64,000 bases of DNA. Source: Heliopora coerulea. Taxonomy: Eukaryota; Cnidaria; Anthozoa; Scleralcyonacea; Helioporidae. The notes under the pieces are model-generated. The model worked only from the letters and a program-made list of their open reading frames with translations. It did no database searches and had not been told where the DNA came from. Below are positions 1 to 12,900 of this stretch, one piece after another (positions within the stretch are counted from its first letter, which is position 1; each line of letters starts with the position of its first letter). The position numbers and the translations under genes were made by a program. The stretch spans positions 737,001-801,000 of the forward strand of contig JASJOG010000069.1 of the NCBI GenBank assembly GCA_030142905.1. The letters run 5' to 3'.

Positions 1-1682
1 AGAAAAGTTGTTCAGTGCGATTGCGTTAGCGTATTTTGATAAAGATACAGAGACGGTAATTGTTGCAGGTAGTAGCCCGGTTTGTTTAGGCACAGTTCTT
101 TTTCAAAGGCAGCAAGGGCAACTGAAAGTTGTCGCGTACGTTAGTAGGTGCCTGACTGATGTCGAAAGACGTTATTCTCAATCAGAGAAGGAAGCCTTAA
201 GTATAGTTGGTGGTGTGAATGGTTCCATGTTTACTTTTACGGAGTCAAATTTCAAGTTTTAACTGATCACAAGCCATTACAGGTTGTCCATTCTAAAGCA
301 CATAAACCCTCAACAACGATCGAAAGATGGCTTTTAAGGCTTCAACCTTGACTTCACAGTCGAATATCTTCCAGGACCGAAAAACATAGCGGATACCTTC
401 TAACGTATGATTCAGGTCAAATGTAATTCAAAACCCAACGTGGTCTGACCAGTACATCAGATTTATTGCTGAGAAAGCAGCACCTAGAGCCATACCTGTT
501 CAGGGAATCAAGAATGAGTCTGCTATTGACCAAGAACTATCTTCTCATCTGTTAGAGGAGCTGTACAAGTCCCGAATAGTTATTCCGAGGGCCTTTAGAG
601 ATCGCCTTGTATATTTGGCTCTCGAAGGCCATTAGGGGGTGGTGAAAACAAAACAACTGATTCGTTCAAAGGTTTGGTGGCCAGGAGTAGGCAGAGACGT
701 GAAAAGAACATGTAAGACATGTCATGGGTGTCAGTTAGTCTGATATATTCCGAGCCCCGAACCAATGAAGAGAACAATACTACCTGAACAAACCTGGAGA
801 GATCTAGCTGCAGACCTCTTAGGACCTTTGCTAGAAGGAGATCACGTCTTTGTTGTCCTAGATTATTATAGAAGAGTTTCTGAGGTGGATATATTAAGGT
901 CTGTCTTATCTAAGGACATTACTGAGAGTCTTGATCGTATTTTGGCAGTTCATGGAATTCCATGTCCAATACGCACAGATAGTGGACCGCAGTTTACCTC
1001 GGAAAAATTCTAAGATTACCTGAGAAGTATTGATGTTCGGCATGTGTCCTCCACAATTTTATGGCCACAATGAAATGGAGAGGTAGAGACAAAACCGCAG
1101 TCTGTTTAAAGTATTGGGAATTGCTCAAGCCTCTGGGAAGAATTGGCGTAGAGAGCTAAATAATTTTCTTCTGGCTTACCGAAGCACTCCACATACTATA
1201 ACCGTATAACGGGAAGGAGTCCAGCTAAGGAGTCCATACTAAACTACCTAGTGTCCAGACACAGCAGCATGAAGACTCGGAAGTAGCCAAGAGAGACTTG
1301 ATAATGAAACGAAAAGGAAAAGTCTGCCGATCAAGAGAGAGGAGCAAGGGATAGTAATATAGAAACCGGAGATGTGGTGTTTTTGAGGAATGATAAATCA
1401 AACAAGAAGCTGTCAGATGAGTTGTACAGATTAACGAACAAAAAAGGCTGTGAAGTAACTGTACTGTCTGATGATGGAGTAATTTATCGGAGGAATTCAA
1501 GTCAGGTAAAGAAATACATCCAGGGTGGTGGACTGAATGCTCGTCGAGATAAATCAATGTCCGAAGAGACTGATACTGTAGATGACGAAGTTATACGAGA
1601 TAGAACTGATAATAGACTGAACCGACCAAAGAGAGAACGTCACCCTCCTGAACGTTTTGACGAGCAGCTGCTTTACAAATAA
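1..1682 (+). pseudogene. Ty3/gypsy-type retrotransposon pol remnant (RNase H, integrase)
   Basis: Broken reading frames together spell the back half of a gypsy-type polyprotein. Positions 8-262 resemble the RNase H domain, but the acidic residue expected early in the domain is missing (the stretch reads VAGSSP). The reading then shifts frame near 262-400. A zinc-binding-like stretch with His and Cys pairs lies at about 560-745, interrupted by stops at 633-635 and 741-743. The integrase core follows at 765-1013 with the segment RTDSGPQFTS, ending in a stop at 1011-1013. A charged C-terminal tail lies at 1374-1682. No gag, protease or reverse transcriptase is seen to the right, so the rest would lie left of the window. 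The copy is clearly inactive. Confidence 0.8.
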
Positions 1683-3738
1683 TCTGATTACGAGAAGGCA
1701 TTTAATTTTGGAGATAATCAAGTAAAGGATATTCAACCCTTTAGTACCTGAACTGTTTTTCTTTTGATCTTTGTTCTCTCTTTGTTTTTCCTTTGTTCTC
1801 TCATTTGTTCTTTTGTTCTTAGGTGTCCGATAATAACGCACATTATTAGGAAAATATTTCATATGAAAAGACTATTTGGGAATTGTGTTTCGAATATATA
1901 TAAGGTTAGGTAGTAGGAGCAATTTATGTATTTAATTAGATTAATTTTATTTTTAAGAATTTAATTTTGGAAGTTAGTAGAACAAAAGCTGTTTAAATAA
2001 GCATAATTTTTGAGAAAGCAGGGATTGCAATGTTTGCAATTTTATGCATAAACGGACTGGTGCTGGTTAGGAGGTCTATAAACATGGAAATGAAAAATAT
2101 AGAGGTGTTTGTTTTCTTCTTCTTGTTTGTGTGTGGGTTATTTTGAATTAAATCCGTTTTAATGTCACACCATCGTGTTACCGAGACACTACACTATGCT
2201 TAACATCCAATTTTTTTATTACTATTCGTTGTGAGTGCCAGTTTTTTGGCTCGAACGTTTTTCCAAATTGACGGCAGCTTGAGTTATTGAACTTGTAAAA
2301 CTTTTACTCGTCGTCACCCTTTACTGATCACAGTGAGATCGGGAACCATCGGGGAACTCAGGACTGTTTAAATCTTGAAATGATCGCCGTTAACGGATTA
2401 CACTTAGAGAGGCTTAGCATGAAGGCAATCGTCAAACTGTTCCAAAAATATTGCGTCAGGACGTCATTTTGGACAGATATAAAAACTTAGCCTTAATGGC
2501 TGATTCAACCACTTGGTGAAAACGAAAGCTATTCAAAGCTAATTGGTGTCTGTTAGAATGGAGTGGGTAAATGACAATAAAAAATGGAAGATTCCACTGG
2601 TTTACTAAGAATATCTTTTTCGCCAATCGACTTGGTAAATGTTCTGCCAGCTAGAAGTTATGAAAGAAGATCAGTATGTATTCATTCAATTCAAATTCTC
2701 TGGAAGTGTTCCTGAATGCCTGATAGGAATCTAACCCGCTACATCCTGATGGCCAGGTTTAACACTCTAATCCCACAGTTAACGAGACCCAAGAAGAGCA
2801 GAGATCACAAGCTTTTGCTGGTCTGATTGACGGACATAAAAACTGTTGTAGAAGAACCCTCGATGTGTTGGGAATTCTGAATCGTATTTATGCATCTTTT
2901 CTATCCGTTTGATGAATCATCGAACTTTGACTTATGACAAATATTGCTAACAATTATCAAGCTCGAATTCACAGAAAATGTTCCATAGTCCCAGAGGGGA
3001 TTGAAACCATAACCTGGTGGCTGCTTCGACGCCCTGACCACTCAGATATATAGCCGAAGACTGAGATAGGCTGGAGAACGAGGGTTACAAGTGCGTGCTA
3101 GTTCGATTATGGACTTATGTGCCGACAGTAATTCTGAATCTATACCATGAATCTTCTACATGAATGCGCGAGGATAAGATCATGACAAACGATATGCGAA
3201 CTTTCATAAAGCTCAAAACCTCCAGAAATATTTGGCGTGAAAATATTAGTAGATTTTAATAAAGTTTCGAAATTTGTTGGAATTAAGTTTGTATTGGCAG
3301 GGTTAAATGTTGGAGGTAGCGTGAAACAACCTTGAATTTGCCCACTGATTTGTTGAGATGAATATTTTTCAATTGATGAAAGTCGAACTGTTGACTGACG
3401 TTCATCAACATCCAGTTCTCAGAAAATTTTCCTGACCCTCAGACTATGATCGAATCGTATTGTAATGATCGGTGAGAATTGAATTGGTGAGTGAGGAATG
3501 TGTTCAGGCAAGTCATCAGATTGGTAAGCTATTTGTTGGTGGGAGTTGTCTAACTCTTCTTTCAACTTTTCTTTGACAGCAACAGGACACTTGTTAGGCG
3601 GACGCACAACTGATTGTATATCTTATTCAATTCCAAATGACATTTGCCATAAGATGGAGACCCATAAGATGGAGACCTATAAGTAAACAAAAGCGACGGT
3701 AATATTAATGAGATCGCATATTAATAGTTCTACGTTTT
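1683..3738. other. Gene-free, old repeat debris
   Basis: No coding exon is recognisable. The first 500 bases may hold the 3' end of the gypsy element, but I could not define a long terminal repeat. From about 2640 to 3620 several loosely similar units recur, sharing phrases such as a TTCNCAGAAAATGTTCC-like block near 2970 and 3418, which suggests diverged SINE copies. Confidence 0.4.
2994..3063 (-). repeat. tRNA-like SINE head (diverged)
   Basis: Read on the minus strand, the stretch has an A-box-like TCTGAGTGGTCAGGGCG and a B-box-like GGTTTCAATCC at tRNA-like spacing. The cloverleaf is imperfect, so it is more likely a tRNA-derived SINE relic than a tRNA gene. Confidence 0.35.
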
Positions 3739-3771
3739 TCTAGTCTTGAACAAGGAAAGTTTTTTTGGCGC

Positions 3772-3803
3772 GACGTTTCGGAAGTGACTTCTTCCATCTT
3801 CAG
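3772..3803 (-). ncRNA. Hammerhead-like motif of a Penelope-type element end
   Basis: On the minus strand the order is CTGAAGA, a helix made by GGAAG and CTTCC around a short loop, then GAAACGTC. This matches the hammerhead order of conserved box, helix II, GAAA and cleavage-side GTC, but with A in place of the U in CTGATGA, so activity is doubtful. It sits in repeat-like sequence (about 3739-4030). Confidence 0.45.
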
Positions 3804-4342
3804 GCGTGGTGAATGAGATAGCGTGGCTGGTTATATAGTCTCATGGGAGGTGGACCTCTGCGAAGACACCTGCGCTGTGTGGGCGTATTGTGCATGTTTT
3901 TGATCCTCTTACAAATAGAAATCCTATCTTCCAGATTGCATATTGTTTATCACTACAGCGGAACGCCACTTAACGGACTCCCATTTTTATACGGAAAGTT
4001 GTTGTTTTCAAGACGAAATGCTGACAGAAGTTACTGATTTTTGATATTCACACCCTCTTTAAATGAAAACGTCTCTTCAATGCAGTTTTCCTTATTTTAA
4101 CTGATTCGTCGAGTTCTTTCTTTTATGGCTTTTCATTTGCTCCATCACTTGATACACTGTCTAGTTCTGCAAATTTGCTGTCGTTAATCACTTAGTATTT
4201 TACCCGTATTTGTAATAGGCTTTTACCGTCATATATTTATACTTTATCATATTTTTGTCTCCACTTTTAGTGTTTTATGTGCTAATTAATTACTTACATG
4301 TAAGTAGAAATATAACTGTTGTCACTTCTGGAATTTTATCCA

Positions 4343-4375
4343 CTTTGAAGATGTTGCGTGTAGCAACGAAACGTT
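4343..4375 (+). ncRNA. Hammerhead-like motif, degenerate
   Basis: The order is TTGAAGA, a helix from GTTGC and GCAAC around the loop GTGTA, then GAAACGTT. It has the same architecture as the other Penelope-type ends in the window, with a changed first box. Confidence 0.4.
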
Positions 4376-4399
4376 TGTAGGGTTATTTTAAACTTTCTG

Positions 4400-5100
4400 T
4401 TGCCTTCATTTAATCATGGGTCGCTATTTTAAGATACTGAGCCGGACTGAAAGATACTGGTTTATGGATGTCGGCATATTACTTTAGCATACCTTTTTTG
4501 TGAGTATTATTTGTTGTTGCTGTTTCATAGAGGTTTTATCTTCCAACCCCACTATACTAGTTCCATCGGCTGCATAGCTATGCTTCTCATCAAAGCTGTA
4601 CTGTCACAGTCGACTGCCACAGAGTTTTCTATAGCGCGCCGCTTATTGTTCTTTGGTTTTATCGTCTGTGCATTGCATCTTCCGAGTGGTCTCACTGTCG
4701 TTTTATTTGATATAAAGAATTCTTGGTCTGTTTTCGTCAACTGATAATTCATTAGGGTGTCTAGTGTACTTGGTTGTAATAACATAACATGTGGCATCAC
4801 TATCTAGGTGAAACTGAACAGATTTGTTGTAGATCTTCACTGTGGCAAATACCTGCGTGGAATATGGATTATTTGTTACTGGGTTTGCGTGCGCTGCATC
4901 TGGAGTAAGGGATGGAGCGAGCCAGCCCAGTTAACCGGGCTGGCCCGCTTCGCCGAGATCTCGCTTTAGTTCTGAAGTTGACTGTAAAAAGTTTCTGCGA
5001 TCACATAGTAAGTGAAATGATTTTCTCGTATGATCGCACAGAAAATGTCAGCCATGTTAACCGGGCTAGCTAGGCTAGCTCCATATGATCAGTCCTTAAG
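4400..5100. repeat. Repeat-rich stretch with GTTAAC palindromes
   Basis: A near-perfect 24-bp palindrome lies at 4921-4944 (GCCAGCCC and GGGCTGGC around GTTAAC), and a second related GTTAACCGGGCTAGC block lies near 5055. They bracket about 130 bp and probably mark a small foldback element. The short open frame at 4511-4744 has no recognisable domain. Confidence 0.35.
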
Positions 5101-6233
5101 TATGAATGACGTAACCTCTTCATGTTCAATGCTTTCCAATTTCTCGCCGCGCACTGACTTAATCCGTTGCTTTTCTTTTGGTTTTTTTTTTCACCTTTAA
5201 GACACTGTACCGCAAAATTATTTAATTACTGGCGTTTTCTGCCTTTCTTTCCACATACTGGACCATGCTTTTTCTTTCACTTATGCTTCTTATCGCAATG
5301 CACGCACTTTAATTCCTTACTTTGAATCTGTGGACACTTTGAAGACCTTGAAACTGTAAATTTTCCTTTTGGAATATCGTGTTTAACAGTTCTTTCAGCT
5401 TATGAACTTACTCAAGGATATTTATTCACCAAGATGAAAATACCTGTGTAAACGAACAGTCAAGAAGTTTCAACGTGACCGGCGAGTGAAGAAGGCCGGA
5501 CAAATAAATTTTAGGTTTGTAACTTTTTACTGAAAAAGTTACTAAATAGTTTTAAGAATTTTAATATCATAATAAATCCCAGTTCAAAGTTTAAAATGCA
5601 TAAAACTCGACTTTACCCAAAATGGATCAAAAACAGCTTTTCAAACGAACGTTCGTTCCAGTTATTATAGCCGCAGTTTTGCTTAGGTCATTGATCTCTA
5701 CCATGAGCTTTAAGTTATAATTTTCATTCTACTGACGCGGTCATTTTGGGAACACATTCTGGCCGGATCTGCAATCCAGTGTTATGTGGGCTAGTGGTGG
5801 GCATCCTCAGTCCTTCCACGAACCAGTTATGTACAGCTCAGCGATCAGAACGCACGGCGAAACAAAGATGTGTTCGAGCATGTTCCTGGACACAATTTGT
5901 ATAAATGTATTTTGGTTAGGTGGTTTAACTAAGACATGATTACTTCATTCTATACGCTGTGAAGGTGTGATTGACAACATGCCGCCTGCATGCAATTTTC
6001 AGCTTTGTATTACATCGATTACTCATTTACCGATTGTGAGGTCTGCACAGGAAAGTATTTGCCTGAAATTTTTATTGAGTTCGCAAACGGCGAAGGAACC
6101 GGCTCTTTGTGAAAAAGCAATTACCAATACTTTCTCAAACCCACCAAACGAACGCGAAGTTAATAAGGAATTTATTATATGGCTTTTGATACCTTCCTTC
6201 ATCGCTTTTAACGCTCTTTTTTCTTAGCGAGGT
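5100..6233. other. Gene-free; nothing recognised
   Basis: No exon of the collagen-TNF family, RNA gene or repeat could be supported here. I looked specifically for a membrane-anchor exon for gene A and found none. Confidence 0.4.
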
Positions 6234-6521
6234 ACCGGTTTAGGTAAAGGTAAAGTACCTTTATTTATACTGGATAACCCTATCAGCTACCTAAGCTGTT
6301 CTCCCTAGAGCTCCAGTAAGGGCCACCCTTATGGATCCAGTGTTAGTACGGGAGGAAACCGGAGTACCCGGAGAAAACCTGTGATGCTTGGTAGAGTCAA
6401 ACTGGACAACACTCTTTCCACGTGTGACCAAGATAACTTTAATCAGATAATTGCACGGAGCCGGAATCGAACCCTAGTCACAGTGGTGAGAGACACGTGC
6501 ACTACCACTGTGCCACCAGCA
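6234..6521 (-). repeat. tRNA-derived SINE with a conserved central block
   Basis: Minus-strand reading starts at about 6521 with a tRNA-like head: A-box TGGCACAGTGGTAGTGCACG and B-box GGTTCGATTCC. It continues into a body with the block CCGGAGTACCCGG (plus-strand reading, near 6350-6375), a core common in SINEs of marine invertebrates. It ends near 6234 in a repeated TTTACC/GTAAAGG tail. Confidence 0.65.
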
Positions 6522-6899
6522 CCCTCGTGTTTTTTATTTTTTGACTTATTTATGATTAGTAATATAGTATAACATCCATAACACGCAAAAATGTCTTGCG
6601 ATGATGTGACTCGTCGTCCAATAAAATACAAATTTAAATTAGTTATATCCTTGGTTGTCTTTCGTATGAGTTGCAAAGAAAAGATTGTTTTTATTGCTGC
6701 TAATGGCCTCTAAAAAGTCCGACTCAACCACTTCGCAAGTCATAGATTCGGCCGCTGCGAAAGAAGTTTTCAATACAACACTGTCGTACTAGCTAGTATA
6801 TTTTCTTTTCAGAACGATTTGTATCCGTGAGCCTCTTTGAAGGCCCCTTAGATTTGCATCTATCTAGTTTACTCGTTTTGTCTGGTTTAATTCCCACAG
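6522..6899. other. Gene-free stretch before the first visible exon of gene A
   Basis: Nothing recognised except the polypyrimidine and AG acceptor at 6891-6899 belonging to gene A. Confidence 0.4.
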
Positions 6900-6983
6900 G
6901 ATCACAGCAACATTTAAACAGGAAAAAAGGAGAAAAAGGAGAAAAAGGAGAGAAAGGCCACAGAGGAAAGAGAGGGAAGCGTG
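6900..6983 (+). CDS. Gene A exon: collagen start with furin-like site
   Basis: Phase 1-1, 84 nt. It reads GSQQHLNR, then four GEK-type triplets and HRGKRGKR. The lead GSQQHL is nearly the same as GSHQHL in the matching exon of gene B. RGKR is a furin-type R-X-K-R motif lying inside the collagen repeat. Confidence 0.85.
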
Positions 6984-9900
6984 GTAAGTGATATGTGAAA
7001 TATATAGTTTATCGTCTTTTGACTACAGTGTAACTAGAACCCGGTTCATACCAATGAAACAGGTTTACCTTTTTCCTACTTTTATATTGTTTGGTTAAAA
7101 ACAAAACAGTAACCTGTACACTTTATTCGCTTGAAGTTTTGTTTTAAATACAAGTTATGCTTTTTGTCTGACATGGTCGGATGAAAGGATTAGCTTTTTC
7201 GCTTCTTTCAGCGGGTGGAAATATTTGTTTAGTATACTTTATTTTGCTCCGTTTTAATTTTAGTACTTACACATTCCCTTGGGTTCTCAATCGGCTCCTG
7301 TGCTTGTTTGTTTATTGATCGTCGATATCAATGACTAGCCATCATTTCCGTCTCACCAGCTAGAAAGACCAATACGCAACAACCCCTCGCTCACTTTTCC
7401 GTCATGTCCTTTGAGAGTGCAAACGAACTGGACGGACAAATCGCTGTTGCTTTACCTGGAAACTGAAAAAAGTAGCAATTTAACGAATCTTATATACACC
7501 AGTCGATGTCTCAGGTACTTTTTACATTCTTAAAACCCTTGCATACTTTCTGTGGGGAGACGATCCACATTCTAATCACCCTTAAAAATTATAATATGAC
7601 TTAAAAATTAATGGACGAAAATAATTGGATTTTCCCGTGTTTTTTCCGATCTTCACGACATGTCAAACAGTAGAAGGTTACGTAGACCTACCACATACAG
7701 TTTATCGTGGTTGGTTCTTAAATCGGTGATGCGCTATGAGTACTTACATCGATTCTATAAGTCTGTAATCTTCCGTAGCAACGCGAGAATGTCTGTGGAA
7801 GTAAAAACGTCTGAAACCCTTAAAATCACTGAGAAAAGGTTTAGCTACACCGTGACAGTTTGTTGTTGTTAATCCTTTGTAAAATGTACCTGAATCAGAT
7901 TACTCGGAAACGCTCCCGCGAGATCAGATCAGTTACCGCGACAAAGGGATCTTAATTGATGCCACGCAACCTAGGCTCAGGACATTCAGAGACTGAAACG
8001 GCATCAAAGTTGTAACATTACAGTCGAACAATTCCGTGCAGTATTTTCGGACCGCAAAATCGAAAAAAGAAAGGACAGCTACTTCACTGGCAAATCAATT
8101 TTTACATAAGCCGAGTTCTTGATTTGGCAGCTGCGGTATCCAAGTGGTTGAAGTCCTTTTGTAACAAAAGGAACATCTCCTTCACCATTTTCGCATTTTC
8201 CTGTGACCTAGAGGCCTTTACTTTGTGCCTTAATTCCCCCCCCATCTGTTTTTGTCTGGCCTCTTACTTCCACCGTTCACGAATGTCTAGAGTAGCCACT
8301 GCCTTTTTATTCCCTCATTTGTTGGGACTTGGGATCGCCGAGCAAAGCGAATTCAGCTGTTTAGGGTCGCGAGAAAATTTAGTCGAGAACCTCTGCTCAA
8401 CCATTAAGCTAGAAAGGCACGGACGGCGAGCTAACGTGCCAGTTCAATTTATATGCTTACTATCCGTGAATATCTCCAAGCTCTCATTTGCATAACATTA
8501 GTCTTATTTTGTCAAGTCTTACTATAGCCCGCGTGTTTAGATCAGAGTACCTAAACGCGAAAATATATTTGTTATTTCCTAAATATCGTATTACGTTAGC
8601 TAAGATATCAAGAATCGTGTGTTTAAATTTTAAATTATTTAACAATACATCATTAGGTAACATATCCCAGCCATTAATTCTTAGTTTATAATTCGATGTT
8701 GCCCTCACATTCGCGGGATAAATGCTTTGATATAAACAATAACTGCTATTGACAGCAACTAGGCACGAGATCAAACAATATCCACATATTCGCCCTAATC
8801 CTTTCCATAGCCTTTCAAGATTTCATAGGTCACATCACACGCTATTTTGAAACAAGTTCTTTTATTCGTCTCGGTTAAGCTTCAAGACGTACTGTTTATG
8901 AAGAAAGTTATATTTTTCTAGGAATTATCTTCTCTCCTTTTCCGCAGCAAAAATACGTTGAAAGGTCAAAAACTGTTATCAATATAATTTTTGATAAAAT
9001 TTTTACTTCTATTTTTCTTTAAATTCTTAAAATTCTAACTGAAGCTACATCAAACCTCAACCATGAAGCTATATCCCATGTATACTGGAGTAAGGCCAAA
9101 TGAAAAAAAAAATTGTGTGGTTCTGGTTACCTCTTGAAAAAAAAATAAGGTAGGTAGGTCGGCCTTTTCTTTTTTTTTAAATTTAGGTCAGCCTGGAAAC
9201 TGAGCAAAACGGCTTCGAAGTTGTCTGGAGAAGGAACAGTAAACTCTCTTCCGCCAACTCCCCAACCGCGTAAGAAGACTATTGGGAACAGGTCCTTCAC
9301 TTGCTCAGTTACAAACTCATACCCTAAACACACTGGCAAAAATATGCAAGGTCGGCAGAACTAACCTAGGGTGGGTCGGGTAACCGGAACCGCACAATTT
9401 TTTTACTTGTTCTAAGCTAACTGTTCTTTTAGTTTAGTTGGGTGGAGAAATGAGCGCACCGGTCAGCGCATGATGGCTTCTTAAGCGAAGTAATGGCCAT
9501 GAAGCACATATTTCATACTTAAACGAAATATGTTAACATAATTTTTATAAATTTCCTAAAATTTATTTTTGCTGAAACAGGTCCAAAAGGTGACATGGGT
9601 GATCCTGGGATGGATGGTAGAGACGGGTTCCAAGGACCCCGTGGGTTTCAAGGATCACCTGGACCGCAAGGGCATCCAGGCTATCCAGGAGCTCCCGGAA
9701 TTCAAGGAATGAGAGGACCTGCAGGAGAAGATGGCCCCAAAGGACTAGATGGACGAAATGGCGACAAGGGACAAAAGGGTAATATGAGGGGAACTGAAAA
9801 TAAGGGTAATTAAGACAACCTTGTCACCGGGGTGTCTCTAGAGTTAGATGTACACATCACGATTCGGCTAATAAAATGTGAGTTTGGTTGTTCAAAGTAA

Positions 9901-12900
9901 GGAAAGCGCTTATTGCTTGGTTGGATTATCCCCCTGATGAACTCGTATGACCGGCTCCTGATATAACATTCCACTTGACTGGTTAAGATAGTAGTTAAAG
10001 CTCCAGTTAGGCTGTGGAAGTAATCCACTTCTTGTCTTGGTTTACCTAGGAGAAAATGGTATTCCTGGAATAAAGGGTTCAAAAGGTGGGTTTTCATACT
10101 TATCAGTGAACATCCGTTGTCGTTTTTAGTGAAACCACCATAGGCCGGTTGTTCAAAGGATGATATTGGTAACCTTGAGTTATCAATTGGCCTGTTGCAC
10201 TAGTTTTAGATGTTTTGGTGACCAGTCGACTTCAGTTTTCTCACTAGAACACGTTTTTGTATTCTCCCAACGTCAGTTAAAAAGTTAGAACATCAGTTAG
10301 CAGAATGCTCATAATTTGTCCAGATAATTGTCGCAAATTGAGGATTAAGATTATCGACCTTTGAACGACTAAGCTCATTTGACTAACTTGCTTGTCTTTT
10401 TGCAGGTGACCAAGGACGTGAAGGACAGACAGTAATGGTTGGTGAAAAAGTTATTTTATTATTGATTTTTTCGACTATTTGTTCGCCAAAAACGAGAGAA
10501 AATTTTAGTTTTGTTTGGTTTCATAGAAAGAAGCTAGTCCTGTAGAAAACTTTGTGCATAAATGTAACATCGTGTGTTTTCCGTCTAACTCCAAAAAAGC
10601 TGATTATTTGTCGTCGATAATGTAGAGAGTGACGTGCCATTCTATGCTGTAAGCTCATGTTAAAGCTCGATGATTAGCTAGCATACAACAAACATTGACG
10701 AAGTAAAGAAAAATAGGAGCATGAAATCGATATCATATAAGACGCATTTGCACTGGCGATTTAATCTTCACAATTGTCATCCTGGTTGCATCCAATACCA
10801 CCAACACAGTCTATGCAGCAAGGCGTCTGCATATGAGCCACTCCTGTTTGGCTCTCGATGCTTTCGTGAATTTTAACGTATACACCAACATTACAATAAG
10901 CATCGCGAGCCTATAATTAACCAATTTCATACTCGGGGCCTTCTCGGCTGAGACGAAATATTCCTCTGATTGGCTAAATATTTTTATTATACGCTCTTCC
11001 TGATTGGTTAACCATGGAAATGGATTAGAAAACTTACTTCAGAAGGAAATGGGGGGAACGAGGCTGCAAACGCAGGCTGCGGGTTGTTTTGGCGATTAAA
11101 AGAATAAACTTGGAAAAGACTAACCTTTGTTTGCCACCTCTGGCACCTCATAATGAGTTATTTCTAGAAAACTCAGAACATGCTTGGTTTGTGTTTGTAA
11201 ATTAAAATTAACGTCTTCTCTTTGCCTTTGTCCTGGCCAAAGAAGCTAAATCTTGAATAAATTTCATTTCGTCTTCAGTATCGGTAAACAAATGCCAAGT
11301 TTGAACGAGTACGTCTGGAAAATTTGATATCGACTTGATATGTCTCACAGTAATGAAATAATGTAAACGAAGTTGACGCAAAGCAAAACAATCCAAACGT
11401 TTACACTGCTGTGCGCGGTTTAAAATAAAAGGCAGAAAATATGAAGAATTTCGGCAATATTTGGCCTTTCTACTGATTTTCTCTTTATAGCTTTCATGAT
11501 GTAAGTAAGGGTTAATCAATGGTCTTGAGTGTGATAGAGGATTTAACATCTTATCTCATGACTCACCAACAATGAAACAGATTTTTTTTCCAGTTTAAGG
11601 TCGAAGAGACGTTGGTCGTTAGAAATTAAGATATTCACTCATTAGGATGCGAGAAGCGTTTATCACACTGATTTCAATAGAGAGCTGTGCGATAAGTCGT
11701 AATCTCACTCTTGAATACTAATGAGTGGACTAAAGGATTTAACGTTTCTGTTAAAACAATGAATTGTTGGTGAGTCATGAGATAAGTACACATATCATTT
11801 TATTATACGGTTCAAACATCTATCAAGCAGTACTACGTGAGTCAAAGTGTTTTTCAACTTCGAAAATCAAACTTATGGCTTCGTGAGAATCTAAGCGCTG
11901 TAAAACAAAATATTTTGCCAACAAGTAAAGTCTATTTTAACATACGGTAAAAAACTACTTGGCGTGTTTCATATTTCCGTAAAAGCCTATTCTATGACTT
12001 TTTATGCAAAAATATATACAAATTTGCTTGACATATAATTAACTTAATTTACTAGCAGCACAGAATTATTTTGACGCACTACCTCAGTAATTCGTCGGTT
12101 TTGGTTTAGTATTCCGAATCGGCTCATATTGTTGGCACGGGCAAATTGGTCAAATCAACTCCAAATCAATCAACTTCAACTGGAAAACGTGAGTATCTAT
12201 CATTGAGGCAACTTTAAAAAAAGTGACTCACAAATAAGTTCATGGGGATATTTTAAAGTATATGCTGTTACTTATAAACGTACTTTCCGGTTGTGATGGC
12301 AATACTATTGTTTCAATGTACCCCTAATTTGCTTTTAATGAGATCTGATTTCAAAAACTTATGAAAAATTTGCGAAAGTCCTTCTTAAAACTGCCTCGAG
12401 GTCGATGTAATTTCAGGGTGGGACGCAGTCATGCTTTACAGTCTTAATTAAAAGGCCTGATTTAGGGGAGCCAAGGGGCTAAGTGATCGTCATCTAATAG
12501 TACTTGAACCTTATCTTTTTTGAAGGCATACACAGCGTATTTTGCTGACGAAGTAATTGTCTTGTGTTATACACTATTCATGGAAAGCTTAAGACGTGTT
12601 TTAAACGTCTTTTGTTAACTCTTCAGAGGCGGATAGATTCTTATGATATACGACCTTACGTTTGCTCTTGTGGGTTTTTTCTCGACAAATCAACAAATCA
12701 AGTGCAAATAAATTTAGCAAATAAATTTATCAGCAAATAAATTTATTTATTGTGACATTGTAAGAAACTCACTAATCAAGCAAAAAAAAAAAATAGCCCT
12801 AGTCTTAGTTCCTCCCCGTCAACTCTTCTTGAGAGGACAGTGAATTCATGGAATTGCGGGGGCTCTTGGGTGTTATACCAGTTATTTTCTCTCTATAACT

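Noticed and set aside
11208..11549. 113-codon minus-strand open frame as a gene
   Set aside because: Its start lies at the edge of a small inverted-repeat element, no domain is recognised and no splice partners were found.
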